47,382 nucleotides of DNA from Opitutaceae bacterium (GTDB lineage Bacteria > Verrucomicrobiota > Verrucomicrobiia > Opitutales > Opitutaceae), in the NCBI GenBank assembly GCA_014879845.1, contig JACSRI010000234.1, positions 1 to 47,382 of the forward strand. The letters are read 5' to 3'. The notes beneath the pieces are model-generated. The model worked only from the letters and a program-made list of their open reading frames with translations, was not told where the DNA came from and searched no databases. The position numbers were made by a program, and so were the translations under genes. Below, in pieces: positions 1 to 8,296 of the stretch. Numbering within the stretch: the first letter of the stretch is position 1; each line of letters opens with the position of its first letter.

Positions 1-456
1 GAAATACTCGCGGTCGTGCGCGGTGATGGTGGAGGACACGGCCTTCTGCAGGGCGAAGGCCGGGAGCGCGGGCACCTCGGGCGGGAGATAGTCGTTCGAT
101 GTACCTTCACCGCGGATACCGGCGATCGGGAGGATGAGGTCACCGATCTTGATGTCGTCCTTGGTCGCGCCGCACTTGCCGAGGAAGAGGATCGCGGCGG
201 GATTCACGGCCGTGAGCAGGTCCATGATCGTGGCCGCGTTGGCCGAACCCATGGAGAAGTCGATGATGCTGATCCCGTCGGCCGTGGCCGAGGGCATCGG
301 GCGGTCGAGGCCGACCATGGGCACCTTGTGCCACTCGGCGAACAGCTCGACGTAACGCTGGAAATTGGTGAGCAGGATGTGGCGCCCGAAGGCCTCGAGC
401 CCGAGGCCGGTGTAGCGGGGCAGCCAGTTGGAGACGATCTCCGCCTTGTTCTTCAT
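1..456 (-). CDS. amn: AMP nucleosidase, N-terminal part (3' end outside window)
   Basis: Hydrolyses AMP to adenine and ribose 5-phosphate in cytosolic purine salvage. The 152 visible residues begin MKNKAEIVSNWLPRYTG and continue with PMPSATADGISIIDFSMGS, NAATIMDLL, LFLGKCG and GDLILPIAGIRGEGTSNDY. This is the nucleoside-phosphorylase-like fold of the short (about 260 aa) AMP nucleosidase type, lacking the extra N-terminal domain of the E. coli enzyme. The ATG at 454-456 matches the family start, and no Shine-Dalgarno is visible. The gene runs off the left edge, so roughly the last 40 percent is missing. It lies downstream of lipB-lipA on the same strand but about 105 bp away, so co-transcription is uncertain. 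The family call rests on recognised motifs. Confidence 0.85.
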   Translation of the reverse strand, partial: MKNKAEIVSNWLPRYTGLGLEAFGRHILLTNFQRYVELFAEWHKVPMVGLDRPMPSATADGISIIDFSMGSANAATIMDLLTAVNPAAILFLGKCGATKDDIKIGDLILPIAGIRGEGTSNDYLPPEVPALPAFALQKAVSSTITAHDREYF

Positions 457-562
457 GGCGCGGGAGCATGGTGGCCCGCGCGCGGGGAATCACGGAGAAA
501 GCGGATGCACCGGCTCGCGCGAGCCGGGCAGGGCAGTGCCACCGCGACAACGCCGCGGCGCC

Positions 563-1465
563 TCAGGCGCCGGCCGCGGCCTGCGGCTCGTCGTGACGCA
601 GGCCGGGAATGTGCGTGTATTTCGACGACTGCTCGTCGGCGTGGTAGGACGAACGAACCAGCGGTCCCGACTCGACGACGCCGAAGCCGATCGAGAGCCC
701 GTAGTCCTTCCATTCGCGAAACTCCTCGGGCGTGACCCAGCGGTCGATGGCGAGGTGCTTGGGTGTCGGCTGCAGGTACTGGCCGATAGTGAGGACGTTC
801 ACATCATCCTCGCGCAGGTCGCGCATGGTCTGGGCGACTTCCTCCCTGGTCTCGCCGACGCCGAGCATGATGCCGGACTTCGTCGTGAAACCACGCGACT
901 TGGCGTGGCGCAGCACGTAACGCGAGCGGTCGTAGCGGGCGGAGATGCGCACCGGGCGCTGCAGTCGCTCCACCGTCTCGATGTTGTGATTCAGGATGTC
1001 CGGCCGCGCATCGAGGATGGTGTCGATCTGGTCCTGCCGTCCCTGCATGTCGGGGATCAGCACTTCGATCGCGCAATGCGGGTTGCGGTAGCGCACGGCA
1101 CGGATCGTTGCGGCCCAGACCGAGGCGCCGCCGTCCTTGAGGTCGTCGCGCGCGACGGAGGTGATCACGCAGTGGCGCAGGTGCATCTTGGCCACGGCCT
1201 CCGCCACGCGGGCGGGTTCGCCGAGGTCGAGCTCGGTCGGCCGGCCCGTCTCGATCGCGCAGAACGTGCAGGAGCGCGTGCAGATGTTGCCGAGGATCAT
1301 CACCGTGGCCGTGCCGCGCGACCAGCATTCGCCCATGTTCGGGCACTGCGCGCTCTGGCACACAGTGTGGAGCGCGTTGTGGTCGACGAGCGAGCGCACG
1401 CGCCCGTATTCGGGACCAGTGGGCAACTTGGCACGGAGCCAGGCGGGCTTGCGGAGCGTTTCCAT
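563..1465 (-). CDS. lipA: Lipoyl synthase (radical SAM)
   Basis: Inserts two sulfur atoms into protein-bound octanoyl groups to make lipoyl cofactor on E2 and GcvH proteins. From the ATG start the auxiliary 4Fe-4S cluster cysteines are C36, C41 and C47 (CQSAQCPNMGEC). The radical SAM cysteines are C62, C66 and C69 (CTRSCTFC). The C-terminal RSSYHA motif supplies the serine ligand of the auxiliary cluster. Length, 300 aa, is normal. A GTG 48 nt upstream (1513) would add 16 residues and leave only 9 nt after the lipB stop. I prefer the ATG because METLRKPAWLR aligns with family N termini, but neither start has a clear ribosome binding site. It forms an operon with lipB. Confidence 0.95.
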   Translation of the reverse strand: METLRKPAWLRAKLPTGPEYGRVRSLVDHNALHTVCQSAQCPNMGECWSRGTATVMILGNICTRSCTFCAIETGRPTELDLGEPARVAEAVAKMHLRHCVITSVARDDLKDGGASVWAATIRAVRYRNPHCAIEVLIPDMQGRQDQIDTILDARPDILNHNIETVERLQRPVRISARYDRSRYVLRHAKSRGFTTKSGIMLGVGETREEVAQTMRDLREDDVNVLTIGQYLQPTPKHLAIDRWVTPEEFREWKDYGLSIGFGVVESGPLVRSSYHADEQSSKYTHIPGLRHDEPQAAAGA

Positions 1466-1522
1466 CGATGGCGTGAAAGGGTGAGGGATGAGCGAAACCG
1501 CGCGGGTTGACACGGCTTTTTT

Positions 1523-2266
1523 TCAGCGCGGTCCGGCCGCCGGGGTCTCGGGCGCGGCGGCTCCGCCGGCGGCAAAACCTTCCCAGAGCGTGGCAAACTC
1601 CGCGGCCAGCAGGCGCTTGACCTCCGCCAGGTCGACCGGGCGGCCGAGTTCGGCTTCCATCGAGGTGACCGTGCCGTCGGTGATGCCGCACGGCACGATG
1701 CCGGCGAAGGCGGAGAGGTCGCAGCTGACGTTCAGGGCGAAGCCATGGTAGGTCACCCATCGGCGCGAGGCCACGCCGATGGCCGCGATCTTGCGCGTGG
1801 CGAGCCAGATGCCGGTCTTGCCAGGCCGGCGTGCGGCCGCGAGACCCAGCATGCCGACCGTGTTGATCAACACCTGCTCGAGCAGGCGCAGATACGCGTG
1901 CAGATCCTTGCGCGCGGCGAGGTCGACGATCGGGTAGCCGACGATCTGGCCTGGGCCGTGGTAGGTGATGTCGCCCCCGCGGTTGGTGCGCACCAACGCG
2001 ATGCCGCGCGCGGCGGTGGCCGCTTCGTCGAGCAGGAGGTGTTTCTCGGCGCCGGGCCGCACGCCGTAGGTGTAGACCGGATCGTGCTCGGTGAAGACGA
2101 GCGTGTCCCCGCATGTCCCGGCGAGGCGGTCCGTCACCAGCGCCTCCTGCGCGGCCCAGGCGGAGCGGTATTCGGTGCGCCCCCAGTCCTGCACGCGCAC
2201 GGCCGGGACGGCGCGCATCATCGGAACGGCGGACAGGGATCCATCGGAGAGATTCGGCTGGGCCAT
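1523..2266 (-). CDS. lipB: Octanoyltransferase (lipoyl(octanoyl) transferase)
   Basis: Transfers octanoyl from acyl carrier protein to lipoyl domains, the step before LipA. The 247-aa product carries the LipB signature RGGDITYHGPGQ (about residues 96-107), the catalytic lysine in TRKIAAIG (K159) and the thioester cysteine in VPCGI (C193). About 20 residues at the C terminus are Ala/Gly/Pro-rich and probably disordered. The start is the ATG of MAQPNLSDGS at 2264-2266; an internal ATG pair at residues 16-17 is an alternative. lipA follows immediately, so the two lipoylation genes are co-transcribed. The 186-bp gap upstream is shared with the divergent zinc-ribbon gene; I saw no convincing promoter in it. 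Confidence 0.95.
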   Translation of the reverse strand: MAQPNLSDGSLSAVPMMRAVPAVRVQDWGRTEYRSAWAAQEALVTDRLAGTCGDTLVFTEHDPVYTYGVRPGAEKHLLLDEAATAARGIALVRTNRGGDITYHGPGQIVGYPIVDLAARKDLHAYLRLLEQVLINTVGMLGLAAARRPGKTGIWLATRKIAAIGVASRRWVTYHGFALNVSCDLSAFAGIVPCGITDGTVTSMEAELGRPVDLAEVKRLLAAEFATLWEGFAAGGAAAPETPAAGPR

Positions 2267-2470
2267 GGTGGAGGGCGGGAACGTGCGCCGGGCCGCCGTG
2301 TCGTGCAACTCCGCTTCGCGTGTCCGGGCGCGGCGGGCAGTCTGAGTAACCTTCGCCAGCGGATTGAGTAATAAGCTCCGTTCAGGCTCCCGGTAACCAA
2401 CCGTTAGGCATACTACCGAAGTTGTTCTGCCCATCTCCGGTCCCATCCCTCCGTGAGCCAAGACATCGAA

Positions 2471-3526
2471 ATGCATTCCCTGCGCCATCGCCGCGGGCCG
2501 CGCCGGCCGGTGCTGCGGACGTGGCTCATGGTCGTGGTGGCCGGTCTCGCGGGCGCGCTCGCGCGGGCTGAGGATGTGCGCAAGATCAAGGTGGAGTGCC
2601 CGTTGTGCGAGGATGAGTTCAAGTTCAAGCTCGTGCTCGAGGAGCTGCGCAGCGGTCTGCGTCTCGACTTCAAGCAGTTCGGGTCGGTCCATTCGCCGGC
2701 CGAGGTGCCGGAATGCCCGCGGTGCGGGCTGGTGCTCCCGGACGGCGGCCGCGGCGAACTCTCCGACGCCGAACTCGATACGCTGCGCGAACTGATCAAG
2801 TCCGATCGCTACAAGACGGCGCGCGAGGAGACCTCCTACTTCCGGCTCGCGGTGATCTACGAGACGCTCCAGCGCCCGCCGCAGGATATCGCCTTCGCGT
2901 ATGTCGCGGCCTCGTGGCAGGTGGACGAGGAGCCCGTGCGCTGCCAGATCTACCTGGCGCGTGCGCTCGCCTGGTATGAAACCTACCTGGTGCGTCCCGA
3001 ACCCACCTCGCCCGCGCGCACACGGGCGATGCTGATGCGCGCCGAGATCCTGCGCCGGCTCGCGCGGTTTGCCGAGGCCCGGGAGTATCTCGACGAGATC
3101 GCGCACCATCCGGCCCTGGCGCGCCAGGTCGACCAGAACATCATCCAGCAACAGCGCGACCTCGTGGCCGCCAAGGACGACGAGCCGCATGTCGCGATCG
3201 CCGACGACGCCCGGGTGGACGTGGCCCTGCGGGTGACCACGCCCGGCTCGCGCGGCCTGCGGCCCCAGCTCACCACCGAGGCACGCCTGCCGGCGTTTCC
3301 CTCGGGACCGTACGCGGCGCGGGTGTCCGGGGCCGTGACGCTCCAGCTCAGTGTCACACGTTCTGGATACGTCGTGGGCTGGCAGGTGCAGTCGGCCACG
3401 GCCGAGGCGTTTGCCCAGTCCGTGCTGCGCTCCGTGCGCGACTGGACGTTCGATCCCAACCGGCTCGACGGCGCGCCGAGCCCGGTGCAGGTCGAGTGTG
3501 TGGTCCACTTCGGGCTCGACGGCTGA
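2471..3526 (+). CDS. Secreted or anchored zinc-ribbon (DUF2225-like) protein with TonB C-terminal domain
   Basis: Unknown function, 351 aa. A basic N terminus and a hydrophobic segment (about residues 17-33, ending ALARAE) give a signal peptide or anchor. Two CxxC knuckles follow (C43/C46 in CPLC, C82/C85 in CPRCGLVLPDGG), resembling DUF2225 proteins. A helical, TPR-like middle contains ETSYFRLAVIYE, RAMLMRAEILRRL and FAEAREYLDEI. The last 70 residues resemble a TonB C-terminal domain: SGAVTLQLSVTRSGYVVGW, then SVLRSVRDWTFDPNRLDG. I infer a periplasmic zinc-binding protein with a TonB-like contact domain. There is no ExbB/ExbD nearby and no proline-rich TonB linker. A GTG at 2453 would add six residues. 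The next gene starts 100 bp downstream on the same strand. Confidence 0.7.
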   Translation: MHSLRHRRGPRRPVLRTWLMVVVAGLAGALARAEDVRKIKVECPLCEDEFKFKLVLEELRSGLRLDFKQFGSVHSPAEVPECPRCGLVLPDGGRGELSDAELDTLRELIKSDRYKTAREETSYFRLAVIYETLQRPPQDIAFAYVAASWQVDEEPVRCQIYLARALAWYETYLVRPEPTSPARTRAMLMRAEILRRLARFAEAREYLDEIAHHPALARQVDQNIIQQQRDLVAAKDDEPHVAIADDARVDVALRVTTPGSRGLRPQLTTEARLPAFPSGPYAARVSGAVTLQLSVTRSGYVVGWQVQSATAEAFAQSVLRSVRDWTFDPNRLDGAPSPVQVECVVHFGLDG

Positions 3527-3626
3527 ACGCTCGCGCGGCGCCTCGGGGCGGGGGAGCCGACCGCGCGCGGGCCGGGTGCTGGAGTTCGGGGTTGAGCTTC
3601 GCCCGAGCCGACGCTGAATCGGCGCG

Positions 3627-5366
3627 ATGATGACGAAGTCGTGGACTGGCCGGTTTGCCCGGGGTGGCGTGGTGTTGGCGGTGTTTGCCTCCTCGGTCCT
3701 CCGGCACGCGGCGGCACCCCCGGCATTCATTCCGCCGATCGACGTCGAGGTGCCCGCGACCATCCCCCCGGAGGTGTCGAACTGGCGCTATGCGACGTGC
3801 GACGGGGTCGAGGTGCTCGCCGCCGCCGGCGAGGAGTCGACGCGGATTTATGTCGAGAACATCGCCCTGCAGCGCGCCAACCTCGACGCCATCCTTCCGC
3901 GCGACCTCCGCATTTCCTGGGACCGGCCGATCACCGTCGTGCTCTATGGCGTGGAAAACCCGCGGCCGATGCCCGGCATCTTCGGGCCGATGCTGAGCAA
4001 GGTCTACACCGATCGCGAGCGCGAGCGCGCGGCGGAAAACCGCGAGGGCAAACCCCTCGAAGTCCGCGTCGAGCCGCGCATCATGCCCGGGGCCTTCGTG
4101 GCCGATGCCGATGCGATCGCGGTGTTCAACATCGTGCAGCCGAAGGTGAAAGCCTCGGAGCTGAGCGGCCTGCCGGCCTCGAGCTACGTCACCTACCTGC
4201 TGCAGTCGCGTACGCCGCCGCTGCCGGCGTGGTTCATCGACGGGCTCACGGCCTTCTTCGCGCAGGCGACGGTCACGGGAGCCGACTTGGACCTGCCGCC
4301 GTTCACCTGGATCTCGCCCGCGCAGACGCAACTCATGCTCAAGGATAAGTCGATGCCGGTGGAGTTCCTGCCGATGGCCGAGGTGTTCGCGCACGTGAAC
4401 CACGCCACGCTCCCGGCCGACGAGCGACGCAAGCTCACGGTGCGCTCCCAGGCGGCGCTGCTCGTGCGCTGGTGCCTGGAGGGCCGGGCGGCCGGCGGGC
4501 CCGAGTCGTTGTGGAAATTCGTCCGCGGCGTGCGGCCCGGCGTGGATCTCGAGGCGCACTTCTCGACCTGCTTCGGCATGTCGACGGCCGACGCGGTGGA
4601 CGCGATGCGTGCCTTCCTGCCTGGCGCGATTCGCAAGCCCGCGCGCGTGCGTCTTGCCCGCGCGGGACGACTGCCGCCGGTGGAGGTCCGCGCGGCGACA
4701 CCGGCCGAAGTCGCGCGGATCACGGGCGAGTGGTCCCGCCTCGCCGCCCGCATGGCGGGGGACGCACAGCCGGTGTTGCGCTCCTTCTATGACGAGGTCG
4801 CGCGCCGGTCGGTGGCCGTGGGGCCCGACAATGCGACGGCCGATCCCGAGCTGCTCGCCGGACGGGGGCTGGTCGCGGTGGATACAGGCGACGACACGAC
4901 AGCACTGCCGCTGCTCGAGGCGGCCTGCGCGGCGCCGCATCCGCGGCCACGCGCCGTGGTCGAGCGTGCTCGCATCCGGCTCGCGCAGGCCAAGGCCGGC
5001 CTCGCTCCCGACGGGCGGCTGGATGTCGCGGCAATCGCGGCGATCGTCGATCCTCTTCGTGATGTGCTCGCCGCACGCCCGCCCATGGCGCGGGCCTATC
5101 AGGTGATGGCCGAGGCCTGGACCGTGGCTGAGACGCCACCGTCGGAGGCGGACCTCGCCCTGCTGGCGGCGGGCGTCGAGACCGTCCCGGGTGACGCGTC
5201 GCTGGTCATCGCCGCCGCGCGTCTCTTCATGGACGTCGGCTGGGTGGAGCAGGCGGGCACTGCGGTCGAGAACGGCCTCGCGTATGTGACGGACGCCGCG
5301 AGCCGCCGCCGGCTCTATGCCTTCCGCAGCGCCGTGCGTGCTGCGGCGCCGAAGAAGACGCCCTGA
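3627..5366 (+). CDS. Secreted protein, degenerate DUF1570/peptidase-MA-like N-terminal region plus helical repeats
   Basis: Unknown function, 579 aa. A signal peptide is evident (about residues 1-30, ending RHAAA). Residues 72-210 look like the DUF1570 or gluzincin type: an opening ENIALQRANLDAIL segment, then LPAWFIDGLTAFFAQ (about 199-213), the position where active members have P-x-W-(L/F)-x-E-G-(L/I)-A. The HExxH zinc motif expected shortly before it is absent; SSYVTYLLQ stands there, and the usual Glu is Asp. The second half (from about 360) is alanine-rich helical sequence with TPR-like periodicity. I infer a catalytically dead, peptidase-derived envelope protein. It is 100 bp downstream of the zinc-ribbon/TonB gene, so possibly its partner. 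Confidence 0.6.
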   Translation: MMTKSWTGRFARGGVVLAVFASSVLRHAAAPPAFIPPIDVEVPATIPPEVSNWRYATCDGVEVLAAAGEESTRIYVENIALQRANLDAILPRDLRISWDRPITVVLYGVENPRPMPGIFGPMLSKVYTDRERERAAENREGKPLEVRVEPRIMPGAFVADADAIAVFNIVQPKVKASELSGLPASSYVTYLLQSRTPPLPAWFIDGLTAFFAQATVTGADLDLPPFTWISPAQTQLMLKDKSMPVEFLPMAEVFAHVNHATLPADERRKLTVRSQAALLVRWCLEGRAAGGPESLWKFVRGVRPGVDLEAHFSTCFGMSTADAVDAMRAFLPGAIRKPARVRLARAGRLPPVEVRAATPAEVARITGEWSRLAARMAGDAQPVLRSFYDEVARRSVAVGPDNATADPELLAGRGLVAVDTGDDTTALPLLEAACAAPHPRPRAVVERARIRLAQAKAGLAPDGRLDVAAIAAIVDPLRDVLAARPPMARAYQVMAEAWTVAETPPSEADLALLAAGVETVPGDASLVIAAARLFMDVGWVEQAGTAVENGLAYVTDAASRRRLYAFRSAVRAAAPKKTP

Positions 5367-5452
5367 GCGGCGTCGGCCGATTCGAACTGTGCGGCGCCGC
5401 GTGCGTCGCACGGCCTTGTCATCGGGCGACCGTGGGCGAGGATGTCCGGCGC

Positions 5453-7126
5453 ATGGTCGTCCGTCTTTCCCTTCGCATGATCGGCGCGCTCATTGCCGCG
5501 CTGGTCATCGTCCTGCCGGGAGACCCGGCCCTGCGCGCTTCCGACCTCGATACCCACATGCAGCCCACCGGTCTTTTCAATGTCCGCGATCATGGTGCCG
5601 TCGGCGACGGCCTGGCGCTCGACACCGACGCGATCAACCGTGCGGTCGCCGCCGCCGCCGAGGCGGGTGGTGGCACGGTCGTGTTTCCCGCCGGCACGTA
5701 TCTCACCTTCTCCATCCGGCTGCGGAGCCGGGTGACGCTGCACCTCGGCGCAGGCGCCACGCTCCTCGCGGCCGACCCGGCCGAGCATGCCGGGAGGTAC
5801 GATGCACCGGAGAAGCCGGACAATGACCTGTATCAGGACTTCGGGCACAGCCATTTCCAGAACAGCCTGGTCTGGGGCATCGATCTCGAGGACGTGGGGA
5901 TCACCGGCCCCGGTCGCATTCACGGCAAGGGCCTGACCCGCCGAGGCCCGGGCGCGGCGTGGAAGAAGCGCGCCGGCGAGATCCCGCTGAGCATGGTGCA
6001 GGAGACGCCGGGCAACCGGCCCGTGCGCACGCGCGAGGAGCAGGTCGCCGCCATGGATGGGCTGGGCAACAAGGCCATCGCGCTCAAGCGCTGCCGCAAC
6101 GTCGTGCTGCGCGACTTCTCCGTCCTCATGGGCGGACATTTCGCGCTCCTCGCCACCGGCGTCGACAACCTCACGATCGACCACGTCACGGTAGACACCA
6201 ACCGCGACGGATTCGACATCGACGGCTGCCGCCACGTGCGCATCAGCAACTGCGCGGTCAACTCACCCAACGACGACGCCATCGTGCTCAAGAGCTCCTT
6301 CGCGCTCGGCGAGCTGCGCCCCACGGAAAACGTGGCGATCGTCAACTGCTCGGTCTCGGGCTTCAACGCCGGTTCGCTCCTGGACGGGACGCGCTTGCGC
6401 ACGCAGGAGCGCGCGCCGGATCGCGATGGCGTGACCGGCCGCATCAAGATCGGCACCGAGTCCAACGGGGCGTTCCGCAACATCACCATCGCCAACTGCA
6501 CCTTCGAGCGCAGCCGCGGCCTCGCGTTCGAGACCGTCGACGGCGCCACGATCGAGGATGTCACGGTGACCAATCTCGTCATGCGCGAGATCACGACAGC
6601 TCCGATCTTCCTTCGCCTCGGCGACCGCGCCCGCGGCCCCGAGGGCACGCCGGTCGGCGCGATCCGACGCGTGATCATCAGCATGATCACCGTCTACGAT
6701 GCGGAATCGCGCTTCGCCTCGATCCTCTCGGGGCTGCCCGGTCATCCGATCGAGGAGGTCACGCTCAGCAACATCCGCATCGTGCACCGCGGCGGCGGCA
6801 CGGCGGAGGATGCGGCACGGCGTCCGGCGGAGAATCCCGACTCGTATCCGGAACCGAGCATGTTCGGCACGATCCCGGCGCACGGGCTCTTCGTGCGCCA
6901 CGTGCGCGGCCTGGTCGTGCGCCATCTCGACGTGACGGCCATGGCGCCGGACGCGCGTCCGGCGGTTGTCCTCGACGACGTGGTCGGCGTGCGTTTCGAC
7001 GGCCTGCGCGCGACCGGCGCGAGCGGGAGCCTGTTCGAACTGCGGGAAGCCTCGGATTTCGCCGCGCGCGCCTGCGGTTCGCTTCCGGACACGGTGATCG
7101 CGCGGGTCGAGGGAAAGTCGCTGTAG
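5453..7126 (+). CDS. Secreted glycoside hydrolase family 28 (polygalacturonase-like)
   Basis: Likely a pectin- or rhamnogalacturonan-degrading glycosidase, 557 aa. A signal peptide (residues 1-30, MVVRLSLRMIGALIAALVIV) is followed by the 'FNVRDHGAVGDGLALDTDAI' opening typical of pectate-lyase-fold enzymes, then a right-handed beta-helix. Catalytic aspartates are recognisable in TNRDGFDID (D252) and SPNDDAIVLKS (D274, D275), the equivalents of the GH28 NTDG and DD motifs. The usual GHG histidine segment is not evident; GRIKIGTESNGAF (about 329-341) stands in its place, so specificity is unclear. The ATG at 5453 is chosen because GAGGA lies 10 nt upstream; an in-frame GTG at 5432 is possible. 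It fits a plant-polysaccharide lifestyle. Confidence 0.85.
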   Translation: MVVRLSLRMIGALIAALVIVLPGDPALRASDLDTHMQPTGLFNVRDHGAVGDGLALDTDAINRAVAAAAEAGGGTVVFPAGTYLTFSIRLRSRVTLHLGAGATLLAADPAEHAGRYDAPEKPDNDLYQDFGHSHFQNSLVWGIDLEDVGITGPGRIHGKGLTRRGPGAAWKKRAGEIPLSMVQETPGNRPVRTREEQVAAMDGLGNKAIALKRCRNVVLRDFSVLMGGHFALLATGVDNLTIDHVTVDTNRDGFDIDGCRHVRISNCAVNSPNDDAIVLKSSFALGELRPTENVAIVNCSVSGFNAGSLLDGTRLRTQERAPDRDGVTGRIKIGTESNGAFRNITIANCTFERSRGLAFETVDGATIEDVTVTNLVMREITTAPIFLRLGDRARGPEGTPVGAIRRVIISMITVYDAESRFASILSGLPGHPIEEVTLSNIRIVHRGGGTAEDAARRPAENPDSYPEPSMFGTIPAHGLFVRHVRGLVVRHLDVTAMAPDARPAVVLDDVVGVRFDGLRATGASGSLFELREASDFAARACGSLPDTVIARVEGKSL

Positions 7127-7221
7127 CGTCAGCACGCTCTGAAAAAGCGGCGGGCGAACCCGATGCCGTTGACAGTGTCGGAGCGGGGCGCAGGGTCGGC
7201 CGCAAACGCCCCGTCACCATC

Positions 7222-8247
7222 GTGTTTCGCCTGAAGCGAGTTCTCCTCATCCTCGGCGCGACGCTCGTCGTCGTGTTGCTCGGCGTGTACCTGGCTCGCG
7301 GCCGGATCGCGGGAGGCATCGTGGCGCGTGTCATCGCCGAGGCCCAGGCCCGGGCCGTGGCGGGCGGGATCAGCCTCTCGGACATGGAGCCCGGAGTCGC
7401 GACGCTCACCGGACCCCTCTCGCTGGAGTGCGAGGGCCTGCGCGGGAGGTTGGTCGTGCCGCGGGGTGTTGTCTCGAGCGGGGCGGAGAGCTATTCCTTC
7501 GTCGCGCGAAGGCTGCGCGTGCGCGTCGACGGACTCTGGGCGGGACGTGTCGTCGTCTCGGTCAGCGGCGGTTCGCTCTACAAGATGTCGGCCGACGGCA
7601 ACGCCTCGGGCGAATGGCTGAGCGACGTCTCGGGCGAGGTCGTGCTCGACATGGCGTGGCGCGAGATGCGCGAGTCGATCCGGCGGATCGAGGTGCAGGC
7701 GCGCAAGCTCGTCTCGACCGGCGCGATGGACCTCCCGGCCCGGGTGCGCGGACGGGCGCGGTTTCTCGTGCGCCGCCAGTGGTTCGAGGCGACGGTGTAT
7801 TCGGAAACCGATGGCAAGGCGACGCGCATCCGGTTCGATCGGGAGGATGTCAAGCGTGTCTCCGCCGGTTACCGCCAGCCGCTGACCGAGAGCGAGATCG
7901 ATCTCGTCTCGCAGTATCCCACGCTGGCGCCGGTGCTCCTGCTGATCAGCGACCAGGCCAAGCGCGAGGCCGCGGCGCGCCGTCAGGCCGACAGGTCTTT
8001 TCCGGAGGATGCCTTCCGCCACGTCTATTGGAGCTACCTGCTCACACGCGAATTCGGGGCGGAGTTTGCGCAGGTCGTGACCGATGCGCACGAGATCGGC
8101 GCGACCTACGAGAAGGGGGAGGCCAACCTGCGGATGGACCTCGCGAACAACGCCGTCGGGCGCGACTACGCGTTGGCCGGTGTCGCGGAGGGCGACGTGG
8201 TGCGGCGCGTCCTCGAGGACGTGCGGGTGGTCCGAAAACCGCAGTGA
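7222..8247 (+). CDS. Membrane-anchored protein with AsmA-like N-terminal part and DUF6973-like C-terminal domain
   Basis: Unknown function, 341 aa. One N-terminal transmembrane segment (about residues 5-24) precedes a beta-rich stretch beginning ARGRIAGGIVARVIAEA and GISLSDMEPG, which resembles the start of AsmA/DUF748-type proteins. The C-terminal 90 residues differ: FPEDAFRHVYWSYLL, then TDAHEIG and MDLANNAVGRDYA. This FRHxYW...DAHE...MDLxNNxxGR pattern recalls DUF6973, a domain of unknown function with conserved polar residues suggestive of an enzyme. The start is a GTG at 7222; no in-frame ATG lies nearby and no Shine-Dalgarno is obvious. It sits 95 bp downstream of the GH28 gene. Domain assignments are from memory and moderately certain. 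Confidence 0.6.
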   Translation: MFRLKRVLLILGATLVVVLLGVYLARGRIAGGIVARVIAEAQARAVAGGISLSDMEPGVATLTGPLSLECEGLRGRLVVPRGVVSSGAESYSFVARRLRVRVDGLWAGRVVVSVSGGSLYKMSADGNASGEWLSDVSGEVVLDMAWREMRESIRRIEVQARKLVSTGAMDLPARVRGRARFLVRRQWFEATVYSETDGKATRIRFDREDVKRVSAGYRQPLTESEIDLVSQYPTLAPVLLLISDQAKREAAARRQADRSFPEDAFRHVYWSYLLTREFGAEFAQVVTDAHEIGATYEKGEANLRMDLANNAVGRDYALAGVAEGDVVRRVLEDVRVVRKPQ

Positions 8248-8296
8248 CCTGAGCGGGTTCGCGGCCGCGCCGCCCGGACCCGGGGGGTCGCAGCGA

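Noticed and set aside
2386-2414. CATACT as a possible -10 element for the zinc-ribbon gene
   Set aside because: No acceptable -35 sequence at 16-18 nt upstream.
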